A stretch of DNA of 64,000 nt. It comes from Membranipora membranacea (taxonomy: Eukaryota; Bryozoa; Gymnolaemata; Cheilostomatida; Membraniporidae). Below, one piece after another: positions 1 to 11,848 of this stretch. Below the pieces are notes generated by a model that worked only from the letters and a program-made list of their open reading frames with translations, was not told the origin of the DNA and made no database searches. The stretch covers positions 16,292,062 to 16,356,061 of the forward strand of contig OU612074.1 in the NCBI GenBank assembly GCA_914767715.1, read 5' to 3'. Positions within the stretch are counted from its first letter, which is position 1. Each line of letters begins with the position of its first letter. Position numbers and translations under genes: made by a program.

Positions 1-2269
1 ACCCGTTATCATGGGTATATTTCCACATCATTTGATAAAAAGCCTTTTACTAGGAATATAGGGCACACAGTTTTATACCCCAATATGTTTGCACACAAAT
101 TCTTTCATTTTGAGTATGGCTTTCAGTGTCATGTCCAGTTTTTCCTCTTGGGAGCATATCTCTGCAGTTGCAGTGCATATCTTTTCCCAGTCAGACAACA
201 GACTGACCGACCTTTTTTTTCTGCGATGATTTTTGTATCCACTTATTAAATAATTTTGTGCATTTGTTCTTATTTATCATGAATATGCCCACATTTTCAA
301 TAAAAAACTTAATTGGAATAAACTTCATTGACAAAATATTGATTTCAAGTTCATCTGTTCCCCACAATTAATTTGTGCCATTGGCAAAATCATTGAACAT
401 CAATTCGGTTCAATAAAGCTTTATCTAAACTAGTTCAAGTCTGTGAATTGACCAATTGCCAATTACCAATTCTAGACTATTTTCATTCTGTCAGGTTTTT
501 CAATCATGGTTATTCATTCCCAAGCCAGCAATATGAAAAATGATTATAAATATTTCCATTTATCAATAACTATTTGGACGAAAATCTATCAATGTATTCC
601 ATCGGCTAGCTAACGTCAGCTCCCAAGTGTCCTATATTTTTCCTGATTTTCATTTTCTCGGTCACGTCCAACATGTCCCATAAAAAAAAGACATTCAATG
701 CCTCAATTCCCACATGAGCTCGCTCGCCATCTATCGTTTACACAGATAACGGAAATAACAGAAAACTGCTCACATGCTCGCTTCCTTCCTTTGCACAAAA
801 CCATTGATGTTTTCTACTGTCAAACTGTGATTGCGCTTTTGTGTAACAACATGTAAAATCAAAGGAAAGAGAACCTCAAAACTCTATAATCCTCTAGAGA
901 ATTAGGCATCTATTGTGATGCCTCTAGCATGCTTGTGTGTTGTTACGATTTGACAAAAGACAATGTGTTCATCGAGTTAATAATGCAGATATATGCACTG
1001 AGTGAACTTACAAGTCGGAGCGAGCAGTGTTATTCAATAGAAGTTAATTAGATGACAAAAGACCAAGACACACCGTAAAAGGCTTTTCTTGGTTGGGTTG
1101 AGTGATTTAATTTGTTCAAGCTCCATTGGAGTGTGAGCTTGAGTTGTTGTGGCAGTCTACAAGTTACCCTCAAGGACGAAAATATCCACCTATAGTGAAA
1201 TGTAAATGCTGATATAAATTGGAGTCGCATGTATTTTATAGCAAGCCATTTTAAATTTCGGAATGCAGCTAATTAAACAATTAGAGTTGAATAGGGTATC
1301 CCAAAGGGAATAAAAAATGACCGATCACCTATAAAACCAAATTTGAAATATCATGTAAACAATAAAATATATCACGTAAGCAAATTAGCAGTCTCGCAAA
1401 ATATTGTTTTTCTTATATTTGTCTAGACCTTGTGCCGTACATGCACATCTCATCGCTAAGTTCTGATCAAACAATAACATATTGACAGTGAGGACATTCC
1501 CTCAATCACCAACACACACAGAACGGCAGCGGCAGACACTAAGGCTATTAATTATTTATTTATTCCTATAAATATTAATATTATTGTGTATTCATGTACT
1601 AACATACTATGTGTGACTCTTGTGCCGGCCTGAATAAGTCTACACATAATTGTGTAACTTTGACTTCCAAAGATATCTATCTACTGATCTATCTATACAA
1701 GTCTACAACATACTGAGCTTGTTATTGTTATAATTCAAAGTGAATCATTTTCGTTTTGTTGACATCAGTCAAATTACAAGTGTCCTAGGATAAACATTGC
1801 AATTGTACACCATAGGAAAACGATAAAGCATAGTGACTATTTGTTAGGAAAAATGCACAACGTCGACATTGTGGGTCTATATCCGAAAGTTTAATCAGCA
1901 AGCTGACTTTATAAAATTCATTGACATAATTAAACTGTACTAAATTTTCATTATTAGTAAAAGCAGCATAAAGCGGCATTATATTTTTCCCTCTCTCATA
2001 TACCGCGGCAGCATTGGCAGCATCGCCGAGGGCTATTGTGATTTTTAATAGGACAATGGATTCATACTAATTCATACTTGACAATATTGCCATAGATCAC
2101 CATTGAAATCCTTTATTGAGGGCATTACTATAATATTTCAATACTTGACATTCATATTACAAACAAATAGCCGTACAGGCAGCACATGATGCTAATACAG
2201 GGAATGCTGCCGCAGTAAGAATACTTAGACTCTATGTTACAATTTGCGGTACTTGAGTCTGAATAGCTG

Positions 2270-2358
2270 GCTACTTGAGGACTTGAGACCCGACTGTTTG
2301 CTGTGATCTCGGTGTACAGTTACGATCTCTCCAACTGAGCAACGCTGCCGCTTCAAGG
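2270..2358 (-). repeat. tRNA-derived SINE-like fragment
   Basis: On the minus strand the sequence has a D-arm/A-box-like segment (GCTCAGTTGGAGAGA) followed about 45 bases later by a B-box-like GGGTCTCAAGTCC. The anticodon arm pairs poorly and the variable region is long, so this is more likely a tRNA-derived repeat than a working tRNA gene. Confidence 0.35.
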
Positions 2359-3223
2359 TTACAGATCACGAAAGCTGGTTTGACGTAGAAGAGGCTCTAG
2401 GAAAGTCGCGCTCTTTGGATATTGAATTAGAGATTGGATAGCAGAGGTAACTTATGCGGACACATTGAAGACAGTGTCAGTCGTTCATAGAGGAAGACTT
2501 ACTCTCTGGTAGGTAAGTCTTCCAGAACAGCTTTTCCAGGCGAAGAGATTACTTGGAGAGGCTCGAGTTTAGTATCGCTTGTTTCGGGGGTGACTTAATG
2601 TTTCCTAGCACAAAATCTTGCTATCAAAAGTGGAAGCTTAGTAAAGGCGGAAGTGTAGGATGGAAGTCCATTAAAGGCGGAAGTGTAGTAAAATGTTAGC
2701 TTACCTTAAATTCATTATTTCAGGCCTACGCGAGATGTACACCTTTAGGTGAGGCATTTTTCAAATTTGCTTCATAATGTGGATGGCTAGAGCAAAGCTA
2801 TTGGAACATCTCCCAGATGAATAATCGCGTCCAGTTGTGTAGTATTGTGCATTCTCACAATCAGTTTGCACGCTTGCTATAAACTGCCAGGTTAATTTTG
2901 CTGCAGGAGTCTTGGGTCAATGACCCATTTTGGCAGCATTGTTGATTGTTTTTACCGGCCCCTCCTTTGGTGTTTCTCAATATTAGCTTCAAATAAACTT
3001 TTACATAGTTTATCTTGTTTCTCGATAGACAAGAGTATTGTTTGGGGGGGGGGAGGGGAGCTGGCATTAATCTGACCTTTGTTATAATCTGCCCCTGGAT
3101 ATTTAATTGAATGATAGACAATCACAATACCACACTAATTTCCAGCTGATTTGAGATATAGGTATCACAATTATGCCGGAACTTGCTATCAGTCACCAAC
3201 AAACTAGTCTGGAGATTTAAGTT

Positions 3224-3333
3224 GGTCGCTTCTCGGCCTATATGCTAAGATCAAAGTGTCACTGCCAATTGGCGAATAGTGCTTGTTTCAGTTTTTGGCA
3301 GCTTGCTGCACACTCAATTTCAGGAGGTGCACC
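3224..3333 (+). pseudogene. U2 snRNA-derived pseudogene
   Basis: The start matches the 5' end of U2 snRNA closely: TCGCTTCTCGGCC, then GCTAAGATCAA, the region that contains the branch-site-binding context. Further on come TTTTTGG, CTTGCT and a final GTGCACC, which resemble the Sm-proximal and 3' stem regions and the U2 3' end. The piece is about 110 bases against roughly 190 for animal U2. The middle is diverged and shortened, and the branch-point recognition loop is not preserved. It reads as a dead, internally deleted copy, not a functional gene. Confidence 0.5.
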
Positions 3334-4295
3334 ATGGCCTCACCTCTAGTTTTCTAAGATGTATCCCTCTCTCAATATGATGATTTCGGGCAACTTGCGT
3401 TCCTCTTTAGGGGCAGCCCAACCTCTTTTTGTCATAAACAGGGTTTCCACAAAAAAGAGTATTTGACCAAATGAGAAAGGTCAAATCAGGGAAACTGTTT
3501 CGCTAGCTAAGACCTGCAAAAAAAAATTCAAAAGGCGACTAACTGCTTCGATGCTTTGGTTATGAATCAAGTGTACGTCCACGGGCCATGGGGCTAATAC
3601 TAAAGGTGATTTATGCACAAAACAGTTCTGACTCTGCCAAGCCTTGAATTTTAATTTCGCCTGATCCGTGGCCCAATTTGATCTTTTAGAAAATATCCAC
3701 ATCACCCACTTGTGAACCCATTAACTGCATTGACCTCACATTAAAAGGGAAATAAAAACTTTTCCTTTGATCAACACCAAATTTGCAAAACGATATCAAT
3801 ACAACCAAATCATGCTAGAGAGAGAACCCAATCCGCATATCACCAATTTTTGTAGACGTCGTTTTTAATATTTAAGTTTATGTTTTTGAGGTTGTCAGGT
3901 TATGTAGTTGTTTTCTTTATATATCGATGGTCTTAACTGATAGATTAGACTGTGTAGGCTACATGTGCAGGTGGGCGTTGGGAATTCCCAACGTGACAGG
4001 CTGACAGCTTGTGTGGCCGTTATTATAAGGCCAACTTTGACATGTACCGCCGCAGCTGCACGTGCCTTTAGCAGATATTTATTCTTTTAATTATTTAACT
4101 ATCCAAGCAAAGTTTCAGGTTTTCCCATAGTTTGATAGAAGTGTCAGGGTCAAGTTTGTCACATCAGAATTGGTTTCACATTTTAATCGAGGAATCGCAA
4201 AAACACTTAGCAAATCTTTTACAGAGTTAATTCCATAACCATACATTTTATAAGTTATATCTGACTTTGAGGTTAATTCCTATAGTTGGGGAAAA

Positions 4296-4410
4296 ATATT
4301 CCTGTTTAACGAAACAAGGGCACCCTACCCTATCCTATCCGTAAATTAGCTTATAATATAAGCTAATTTACGGATAGGATAGGGTGCCCTTTTTCGTTAA
4401 ACAGGAATAT
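4296..4410. repeat. Near-perfect palindromic hairpin, foldback/MITE-like
   Basis: Two arms of about 55 bases are reverse complements around a tiny AAT centre (arms GTAAATTAGCTTAT / ATAAGCTAATTTAC nearest the loop). The only sizeable asymmetry is one extra ACCCT unit in the left arm, within a TATCC/ACCCT run. Outer ends are ATATTCCTGTTTAACGAAA and its complement. There is no coding potential. As transcript or single strand it would form a long stem. Confidence 0.75.
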
Positions 4411-4996
4411 GTTTTGTCAACAGCATTGGTTACTCACCAGTTTGCTGTTTAGTAGATCTTGTGTTGTACCAAGAAACAAATCCCATCAACTGACATAATC
4501 ATGTGTTGACATCATTATTTCAGCCCTTCCCTGAATTTTAGTACCCCGAATTTTCCTCTAAAGCTCTAGTCTACAATACCAAGTTAGTGAATTACCCATC
4601 TATAATGCTTCATATTATTTCACAGATCCAAGGAGAAAAGTTGTTGACTGACATAACATGTTGGATAATGTTAGGAATCAAATCAGAGATATGTATTCTT
4701 GAGAGTAAGCAAAAGACATTCTTAAACCTAAAAATACATAAGGGCATTCAAAATGCATCCCACAATGCAACTAGAACTTGGGATTCCCAATTAGCTAAGG
4801 CTAATCTCATATATGCTATCATTTACCTGATTTTGCCGGGAATTCCAGGAGTCAGCATTGGGCGGTATTCTTCAAAATGTCCTATGGAAGTGTCCACTTT
4901 TGTATATCCTGAGTCCTGGGATTAAAATGAGCAAACAAGCTTTGGGACCATCAAGACTCCCATCAAATTATATTTTTTAATTATCTCTGATTTTAG

Positions 4997-5192
4997 ATTT
5001 ATTGCACGTTGGAATCTCTCTGAAACAGGAAATGAAGTTTGAGTTGTTCCCTCCAAATGTTGCTGAATCTATGACATCAGCTTCAGCTGACCAATCAGGG
5101 ACCGTACAGTACACTTCCCTTCCATCTCAGAGGGATCGTACAGTAGATGTACCGAAGACAGCGCCAGCTGCTGTGGACAGCACAGCATACAG
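4997..5192 (+). CDS. Candidate upstream coding exon of the plus-strand gene ending at 21125
   Basis: A pyrimidine-rich acceptor (CTGATTTTAG) opens the exon and AG|GTTAGT closes it. The frame is open throughout and encodes about 65 residues, including ELFPPNVAESMTSASADQSG and a Ser/Thr/Pro/Ala-rich C-terminal part. An ATG lies at 5032, so this could also be a first coding exon starting inside. The exon leaves two bases of a codon. The next secure exon (16447) needs exactly two, and the join gives a smooth AYS-DGTIRSPG reading. No similarity to a known family is recognised. The exon is plausible; the link across 11 kb is inferred from phase only. Confidence 0.45.
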
Positions 5193-5224
5193 GTTAGTGG
5201 ATCTAGATGGCTGGTTAGGGACAA

Positions 5225-5288
5225 CCCATAGATTTAAAAAACAGCTTTTAAAAAACAGATTTAAAAAACTGTTTTTTAAATCTATGGG
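5225..5288. repeat. Small AT-rich inverted repeat
   Basis: Perfect 20-base arms (CCCATAGATTTAAAAAACAG and its reverse complement) flank a 24-base centre that contains a further AAAACAGATTTAAAAAAC copy. It sits 32 bases after the putative splice donor at 5193. Confidence 0.8.
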
Positions 5289-5307
5289 ACAACCACACAT
5301 CATATAT

Positions 5308-5520
5308 CCAGTGTAATTCAGTGTAACCAGGGTGTTCAATGCGTCCAATCCATATGCATTTAATATATTCAGTGTATTCAGTGTATTCAATGTATCCGGT
5401 GTATTGAAAGTATTCAATGTAGTCAGCAAATCCAGTCAATACAGTGTATCCACTTGTGTATCCAGTGTGTTTGGTGTGTCCGGTGTAGCCAGTGTGTCCA
5501 GTGGTTTCAGTGTATCTCAG
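5308..5520. repeat. Degenerate 9-bp minisatellite
   Basis: Variants of a 9-base unit, roughly TCAGTGTAT (TCCAGTGTG, TTCAATGTA, TCCGGTGTA), run for about 23 copies. Because the unit is a multiple of three, the array is open in several frames on both strands; the resulting low-complexity reading frames are a by-product. Confidence 0.75.
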
Positions 5521-7547
5521 ATATAAATACTGTGTTCCCACTCGTATATCTAGGTCTTTTGGTGAATGGCTGACACAATATTTGGTTCAATCGCATGGTC
5601 TGGTCAGATGATTCTGAACTTTTGTTTCCATATTTCATCCAAGTGCCACAACTTACAGAACTTTAGTTCAGGTGCAAAGACTTTGATAGACAGTTTCTTG
5701 ATTAAATAAGCAATTTTTTGTAGCAGTAACATCGTTATTGACTTCTGCAATCTCTGTACTTCTTCAACTCATGTACTGTGGTAAAACTGGCCTTGCAATA
5801 GTTTTCGGTGTCATGCTATGTCTCACCCAATGCCCAATGTCACAATGACTCCTTGCATCAACCAACATTCTCACATTAGTTTACCATTTTCAAAATCAAG
5901 GTTATTGTTCATTCATTGCTTTCCATGCGTATCTCACTGTGTTCAAAACAAATTGTTATCGAATTCATAATATTGAATGGCGTAGGCTATAAAATGAACT
6001 CTGTGCGTATTTAATGACTTTCTTGTCGCAATATCTGCTAATTTCATGATGTCAGATTTAATTCCTGTGTATGTATGATCTGCTCTTGATACATGATACT
6101 TGGTACTTGAAACCAAACTAAGAGAAGCTCTAAGTGCAAATCCTGTAAACCTAGTATTACAAAGCGACAACAAACTACACCGGAAAACCTATTGGGAAAA
6201 CCTATTGTCTCCATATCTCCTCAATAATTCCCGTAGAGACAAAAATTAGTATGTGTCTTATATAATGATGTCAGGAAGCTTACGACTTTCTCTGAGACAG
6301 GAGTGTGTACCATCTCCCTGGGTTATTTTAAAATAATATGGAACGCATCAGATCTTTGGTGTTGGTTAAATAGGAGAATTAGTCGAGAAGTATTTTTAAG
6401 TCAAATAAATGCCAAGTCCGGTCTCTGCTTCATTAAATAACGCAAAATAGATGTATTTTTCAAAAAGGGCTCCACATTATATCCCTCAGTCATGAATAGC
6501 TAGATACACTCCTGGTTAATATCGCCGGGTGAGCGACAGCAATACAGTCAGGCTGTCGTCTCTAATATTGTATCTAATAATTGATACACATATGTATTGG
6601 ATTTTGCTGCCTGTGTATTTATTTATTGAATTGCAGACAATAAGATGTATTGATTTAGGTTCCCAGTCACCAAATAAGTGTATTTGGTGTTTGATAGAGC
6701 AATCAACATATAGCGGTATCTTCTATCAAATCAATGTCCTTGACTGGTAATGTACAGTAATCTAATTTGCTGTTAAATAGAAATTAATTGATGTCAAATA
6801 AAGAATTACAGTGATTTGACTATTTGTTGGAAGGAAGGAAGTAATTTGTTGAATCTAACACACAAAGTCTGCTGTCGCTGTCTGAGTACCCATCTCTCTT
6901 CCCTCCCCGCTACTAGATAGATGCCTATATGTATATGCCAAGTCTGAGATCTTCTTATTGTTAATGTTTTGTGATATTGTATTTTAGCCATTTGGCCATG
7001 TTTGGCTGTATATTCTATACTATTCATTGTCTCTACTAACTCTAGTGGTTGTCGAGAGGGAATGAGGCCCGTAGTAATTCTGAATGTGACAGTCAAGAAT
7101 TTTGCAATACAACTCCAACTTAGATTTGAAACACCCCTCTCGTTCCAAGCCAGGGCTTTTTACTCAATAGACACACCAATGAGAGGGAGTTCATTGGACA
7201 CGCACTGTCCAAAAATTTCTAGATTATTAGCTCGATGTAGTCTTAGCCCCCCCCCCCAGATTCTTGCCCCCGTCTGGTTGCCCCCCTCCCGGCCCAAAAC
7301 AAACTTCTATTGATATCTTTTCGAATGCCTTCACCATAATTTTGTATTCGGTGTTCAGTTTCCTCCTGTTCATGTCATAAATCACTCTCAACATCGGCCC
7401 ACAATTTATAAACTCGAAATCAATTCTACCGTATCTGTGGCACCGAAGTGATAATGTCACTCAAATGGTGCTCAAATTGAACCTCTTTGAATCAGTGAAC
7501 TGAGTGAAATTTAAAGACAGTTAGTTAAATATATGTGCATCCATCCT

Positions 7548-7553
7548 TTTATT
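7548..7553 (-). terminator. Polyadenylation signal AATAAA of the 7720-11848 gene
   Basis: The canonical hexamer on the minus strand lies about 170 bases after the stop codon at 7720-7722. No closer AATAAA was seen on that strand. Confidence 0.5.
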
Positions 7554-7719
7554 ATATAGTGTATGTATTCATTGAGCAAGATTCGCACAAATGTGTTCAG
7601 TAATAAGATATATCAAAAATATTTCTGACTTGCATAATATTTTGTTGTTTACAACAACTAGCTCAAAACCATGATTAGTTACAATAAATTATGAACATCT
7701 AGGTGAGAAAGTGTAGCCG

Positions 7720-10700
7720 CTATTCGTTGATATCTGCAGCTGAAGGCCCACGAGGTGTTTTAGGTGTAATCTTCACGGAGAACACAAATCCGTCAGCAGA
7801 CTGTAAGTTTTCTACCCCTGCTGCTGACTTAGCAACCGCAGGTCTTGGAGTTGCCTTCCCGAGTATTGGCCTTTTCCTAGCTGATAGCTGTTTGCCATTA
7901 AGTTCATTGTCCAACGCCGCAGATTTAACTGCTGCAGGCCTTCTACTGGCACTTATACCGTGTTCTATCCTGTGCTCTGATGTAGTAGGGGGGCGCACTG
8001 ATACAGAAGGGGTCACTCTACCGTCTCCACCAGTACTGGCACCGCCGTGGTATGTTGTTGTTTTCGATTCGGCTCTCGGTTTAAGCCTCATTTTATTATA
8101 AGTCTCTGCTGATTTGTGCTGTCGTCTGAGCGGCTTTTTATCCCTGATCACAATCTGGCCTTTGTTTGACATGATCAGCTCGGGATTGCATGGCTGTTGA
8201 GGCAGCGGCTTATAGTTGAACTTCTCAGATGTCATCGGGCGGCGTGTTTGACTCACAGCACGGTCTACCTCTGGTTGATCTTCTTTCATAACCTAGCCAA
8301 AATTAAAAGAAACAACTTTGCTACTTGAAAGCAGCACGGGAAAGCCTATACAAAGTTAAGGGCATTGTTTTAGCTGTAAGTATTGTTTAAAGAAGTTGAT
8401 TGTATTTATTATTCTGAAATTGATTTAAAATAAGCAAACATTAAGATTTTAAGCCCTTTGAAATTTGAGACAACTAAATATGCAACTGAAAATATCAACA
8501 AGTAGAGACTGCAATCACCATTTCCTCATTGATAATATTATATAAAGGGGCTCAGCAAGAATCTGGGTAGCTAACAGAATTACTTCGTTTTGGAATTTCA
8601 AGGGTTGAAACAGAATATTTTTCTAGGAGGAGGGCCTTTGAATCATTGTATAATTTAACTGTAACTACTTCCATTGATACAACTCAAATCTTGTGGCTGC
8701 AATCGTTATCAACAAATTCACTCAACTAAATAACTCTCATGACACACGACAATGTTTGAGCTCTTAAAACAAAGTACCTACAGAGCTCAGACGGATTAGC
8801 TCTCACCCTACATCGACAGCGCTGCCCAAACATCAGGCTGACACTTTGATTGCCTGTCTGAATTAAATAACGGAGTAAATAATAGACCAGGGGCACTTGA
8901 AGGGCACTTCAGGGGCACTTGAGAACATTTACAAGGTTGTCACATTCACCTACCTGGTTAATACTCTTACTAAGCTGCACGTAGAAGTGAGGCAGTATAA
9001 TCGGCAGACTGTTTCCTTTTCCGCTTGACTCACGTCGCGTTATTATATGAACTTTGTTTGCCTAAAAAGGAAATGGGATAATAGTGGAACATTTTATTGC
9101 AACTTTCGGTATGCCTGGCAAAATGTGATGAGATGTCACGGTCCAAGAAAAAAATGATCTGTTTGTTACCAGATTAAACTAGCAAGTGGTGTCTCCAAAT
9201 TATGTATCATTATCATAAAATTAAGGGGAAAATGCCAGAATATTGCAATGTGGGAGATTATGTATTTCTGGGAGATCAAGTATTGACCAGATTTCTGGAA
9301 ATTCCAGTTTGTTGCATTGTCAGTAAATTTGATATTTTTCTCACATGTTTAGGATCACTGTGTAATAAGCTATAGATTCTCTCTATCTGTCTGTTAGCCA
9401 CCCATCTGTTCTTATTATACATCACACTACCATCAGCATTAGCCTGTAGTTCTCCCTCCTGTGGGATTGTGGGTAATTCAGTGCTAAGGAACAGCTTACT
9501 TGGTGCTGCACTTTTGTCTCCATATGTGTTTCTGTGAGGAAAACAGGCATCATATTATTTACTTTTTTGATAGAAAAGTGAAAAATGTGGTCCTAGAGGA
9601 ATAAATATAAGCGAGATTTTTATCGAGCTATTTTGGGGGTAACTAAAAGTAATCTAGCACCAATGATAGTCTCTATCCTGCTATTGAGTTGGATTGAAGG
9701 TATTGGAGTTTGAACTGACTGCATTTTTTCATTCATGATTTTTAGATTCCATATGTTGCTATGGACATACTATACCAATAACTCCAGGTGTAAAAGTGCA
9801 TTAACTAAAACAATATTGACAGCCAAAGTATGGTTTTCCATGTAATTGAAGTAGGTGATAACTTGAACAAGGTAAACAAATTTGATGAGATAAAATTGCA
9901 CTACAGCACAGCAGTCTTACATTGCATTAATACAATTATCTACAAACAAGGCTATACACCTTTGCCTCGTTGATTTATTAGATTAATTTTAGTCATACCT
10001 CAATTCCTTATAATGCATAAAACAAAAGATTAAATTGAGAACCCAACTCCCTAAACTTTCTTGCGACTTGAAAATCAACTCAGTATTATTGTAAGCAAAA
10101 CTTAATGACATGAGACATTTTGGTTGAATTTTTCCTGTCAGTCAGAAATAGTTTTGTGTTGGCATAGCAATAAAAGGCAGTCACACCTAAGTCTACTTAT
10201 TTCCTAATCCCAGTTACTAAAGCCTCTCAGTACAACCTTAGCTTTCTAACCTGTAGGGCCTATCAGTGCCATGTGGCTTCTTGTCGAGATCTTCAGTTCT
10301 GACCCAGTTGTACTGTGTCGGTTTGATGATAAGGCTGTGCTGTGGTAGCAGCTGTTGATGTGATTTAATGAAGGGAGGGGGAGGAGCTAACGCTTCATCA
10401 GGCTGTGGAGACATCTGAAATCAGAGAGCAGGCAAATCGTTGTTACTATTGTATTATTACCCACAATGCAATGTATTGATGCTATATTGTACTTAGGGAA
10501 TGGCTTGTTAAGATGTATGGTGCAGGTGCCATCATGGTACCATTAGATTATAACCCACAATGCAATGTAATGCTGCTAGGGCTATATTGTAGTTTGCAAA
10601 TGCTTTGTAAGGATGTATGGTACAGGTGATGATATCATGGCGTATATTGAAATTGATGGATTATCTGATATAGAAAGACTCATTCTTGACTGACATTCCG

Positions 10701-11848
10701 CACGAAAAGCAGCAGAGATTGAGTTTATATTTTGAAACTTGATTTTCCTCATTGAAAGCTCTTAAACAACGATACACTAATTGTGTTACAATATAATCAG
10801 TGGTTAATTGGTTCTAGGAATACCTATTTCTGCAATCAGACCATTGATTGACCACATAATTTGGTTGTGAGGTGTATTGTTATGTGGATACAAATCAAAC
10901 TTATGCACTGCTTTCTATCGCATCACTTCAATGTTCTCAGAATTCGAGAGGGTGGATAGATCACAGCTACATTCCCTGAAGAATTTGTGATTCAATATAA
11001 GTCGGCCAAGATGACTTTTAGCTACAAAATTCCTGCAGCAGAACCCACTGTCCTATCATAGCAATAGCTTTAACACAGAACTGTAAAATATATTAGGACT
11101 TTAGTTGGGCAGTAGAGACTGCTTAACTGATAATTGACCACCACTCTCCATAGTCTTACCCCGTAAGTGTTCAGTTGTTGATGACTTCTACTCATAGCTC
11201 GCTGGCTTTCTCTGCTGAATTCTCTGAATTCATACTTTGACGTCTCCTGTAACATCTTACTCCACGACATACCGCTACACCTAATTACATCCTGATAGCT
11301 GAGTGCAGGCCTCAGAGGATAATATCCGGGGTAGTTACCCATTGGGGAGGAGAGTTCAAGGTCAAGTGAGGTGACCTTAGGCGGAAGAGCAGCCATCATT
11401 GGCTCTGCCTCAGCAACCTGTAGAGAGAATAACCAAAGCTGGTGTGCTTAAAACTTCAGAAAATACTCTTCCATAAATAGTCAAGGATAGCGCAAGTACA
11501 GCTTGTGAAGCTTAGATGTAGTGCTGAGCACAGTTGAGGCTCTTGCTATATGAGCTACAGCCCTATCAAGTGAAAAATAAACACTATACTGATAGCTATT
11601 TCAATCTCTAGGGCACCTGCATAGTCAATAAAGGTTGATAGATTGATACATTTATTTCTATCACTAACTTAACTAACCTAACCTAACCTAACTAACCTAA
11701 CCTAACTGTTTTGATAAAAAGGATCCATGGTACTTCGGCAAAAAACAAAACAACGGTAAAAGTCTCAAGTTTTATACAGTATGGTTGACTTGTAATAAAG
11801 TCCTACCTGTAACTCCGGCAACAAAAAGTTGAAGAGTTTGGATGTCAT
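7720..11848 (-). CDS. Six-exon gene, uncharacterised basic low-complexity protein (443 aa)
   Basis: Coding exons in reading order: 11848-11807, 11417-11160, 10414-10251, 9531-9345, 9061-8954, 8292-7720. All five introns are GT-AG and every phase agrees, from ATG (MTSKLFNFLLPELQ) to TAG. Exon 2 has a Tyr/Pro-rich stretch (NYPGYYPLRPALSYQDV) followed by a charged helix-like segment (KYEFREFSRESQRAM). Exon 3 is Pro/Gln-rich. Exon 4 has RWVANRQIERIYSLLHSDPKH. The last exon is strongly basic and Ala/Pro/Ser-rich (RRPAAVKSAA, KATPRPAVAKSAA). There is no signal peptide, membrane segment or Cys-rich domain, so it is probably cytoplasmic, cytoskeletal or nuclear. I do not recognise the family. The antisense open frame over the last exon is a shadow. 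The gene may be nested in an intron of the plus-strand gene. Confidence 0.8.
11663..11707. repeat. Short CCTAA-type simple repeat
   Basis: About ten ACCTAA/ACTAA units in a row. The motif is only superficially telomere-like (not TTAGGG) and is short. Confidence 0.6.

Larger units (their letters stand above)
1..4996. other. No gene recognised; SINE-like, snRNA-derived and hairpin repeats
   Basis: I see no coding exon with convincing splice sites here on either strand; the open frames are short and of random composition. The stretch holds a tRNA-like piece, a U2 snRNA relic and a near-perfect hairpin, listed separately. It could be intergenic or part of the 5' intron of the plus-strand gene that ends at 21125. 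Confidence 0.5.

Noticed and set aside
5127-5541. Several overlapping low-complexity frames (LNTLNTLN, YTGYTGH, VFSVFNV)
   Set aside because: All are products of the 9-base minisatellite read in different frames.
7703-8101. Plus-strand 132-codon frame
   Set aside because: Antisense to the last exon of the minus-strand gene, which has a complete spliced model.
11663-11707. Telomeric repeat
   Set aside because: Only about ten irregular CCTAA/CTAA units, not the usual animal TTAGGG form.
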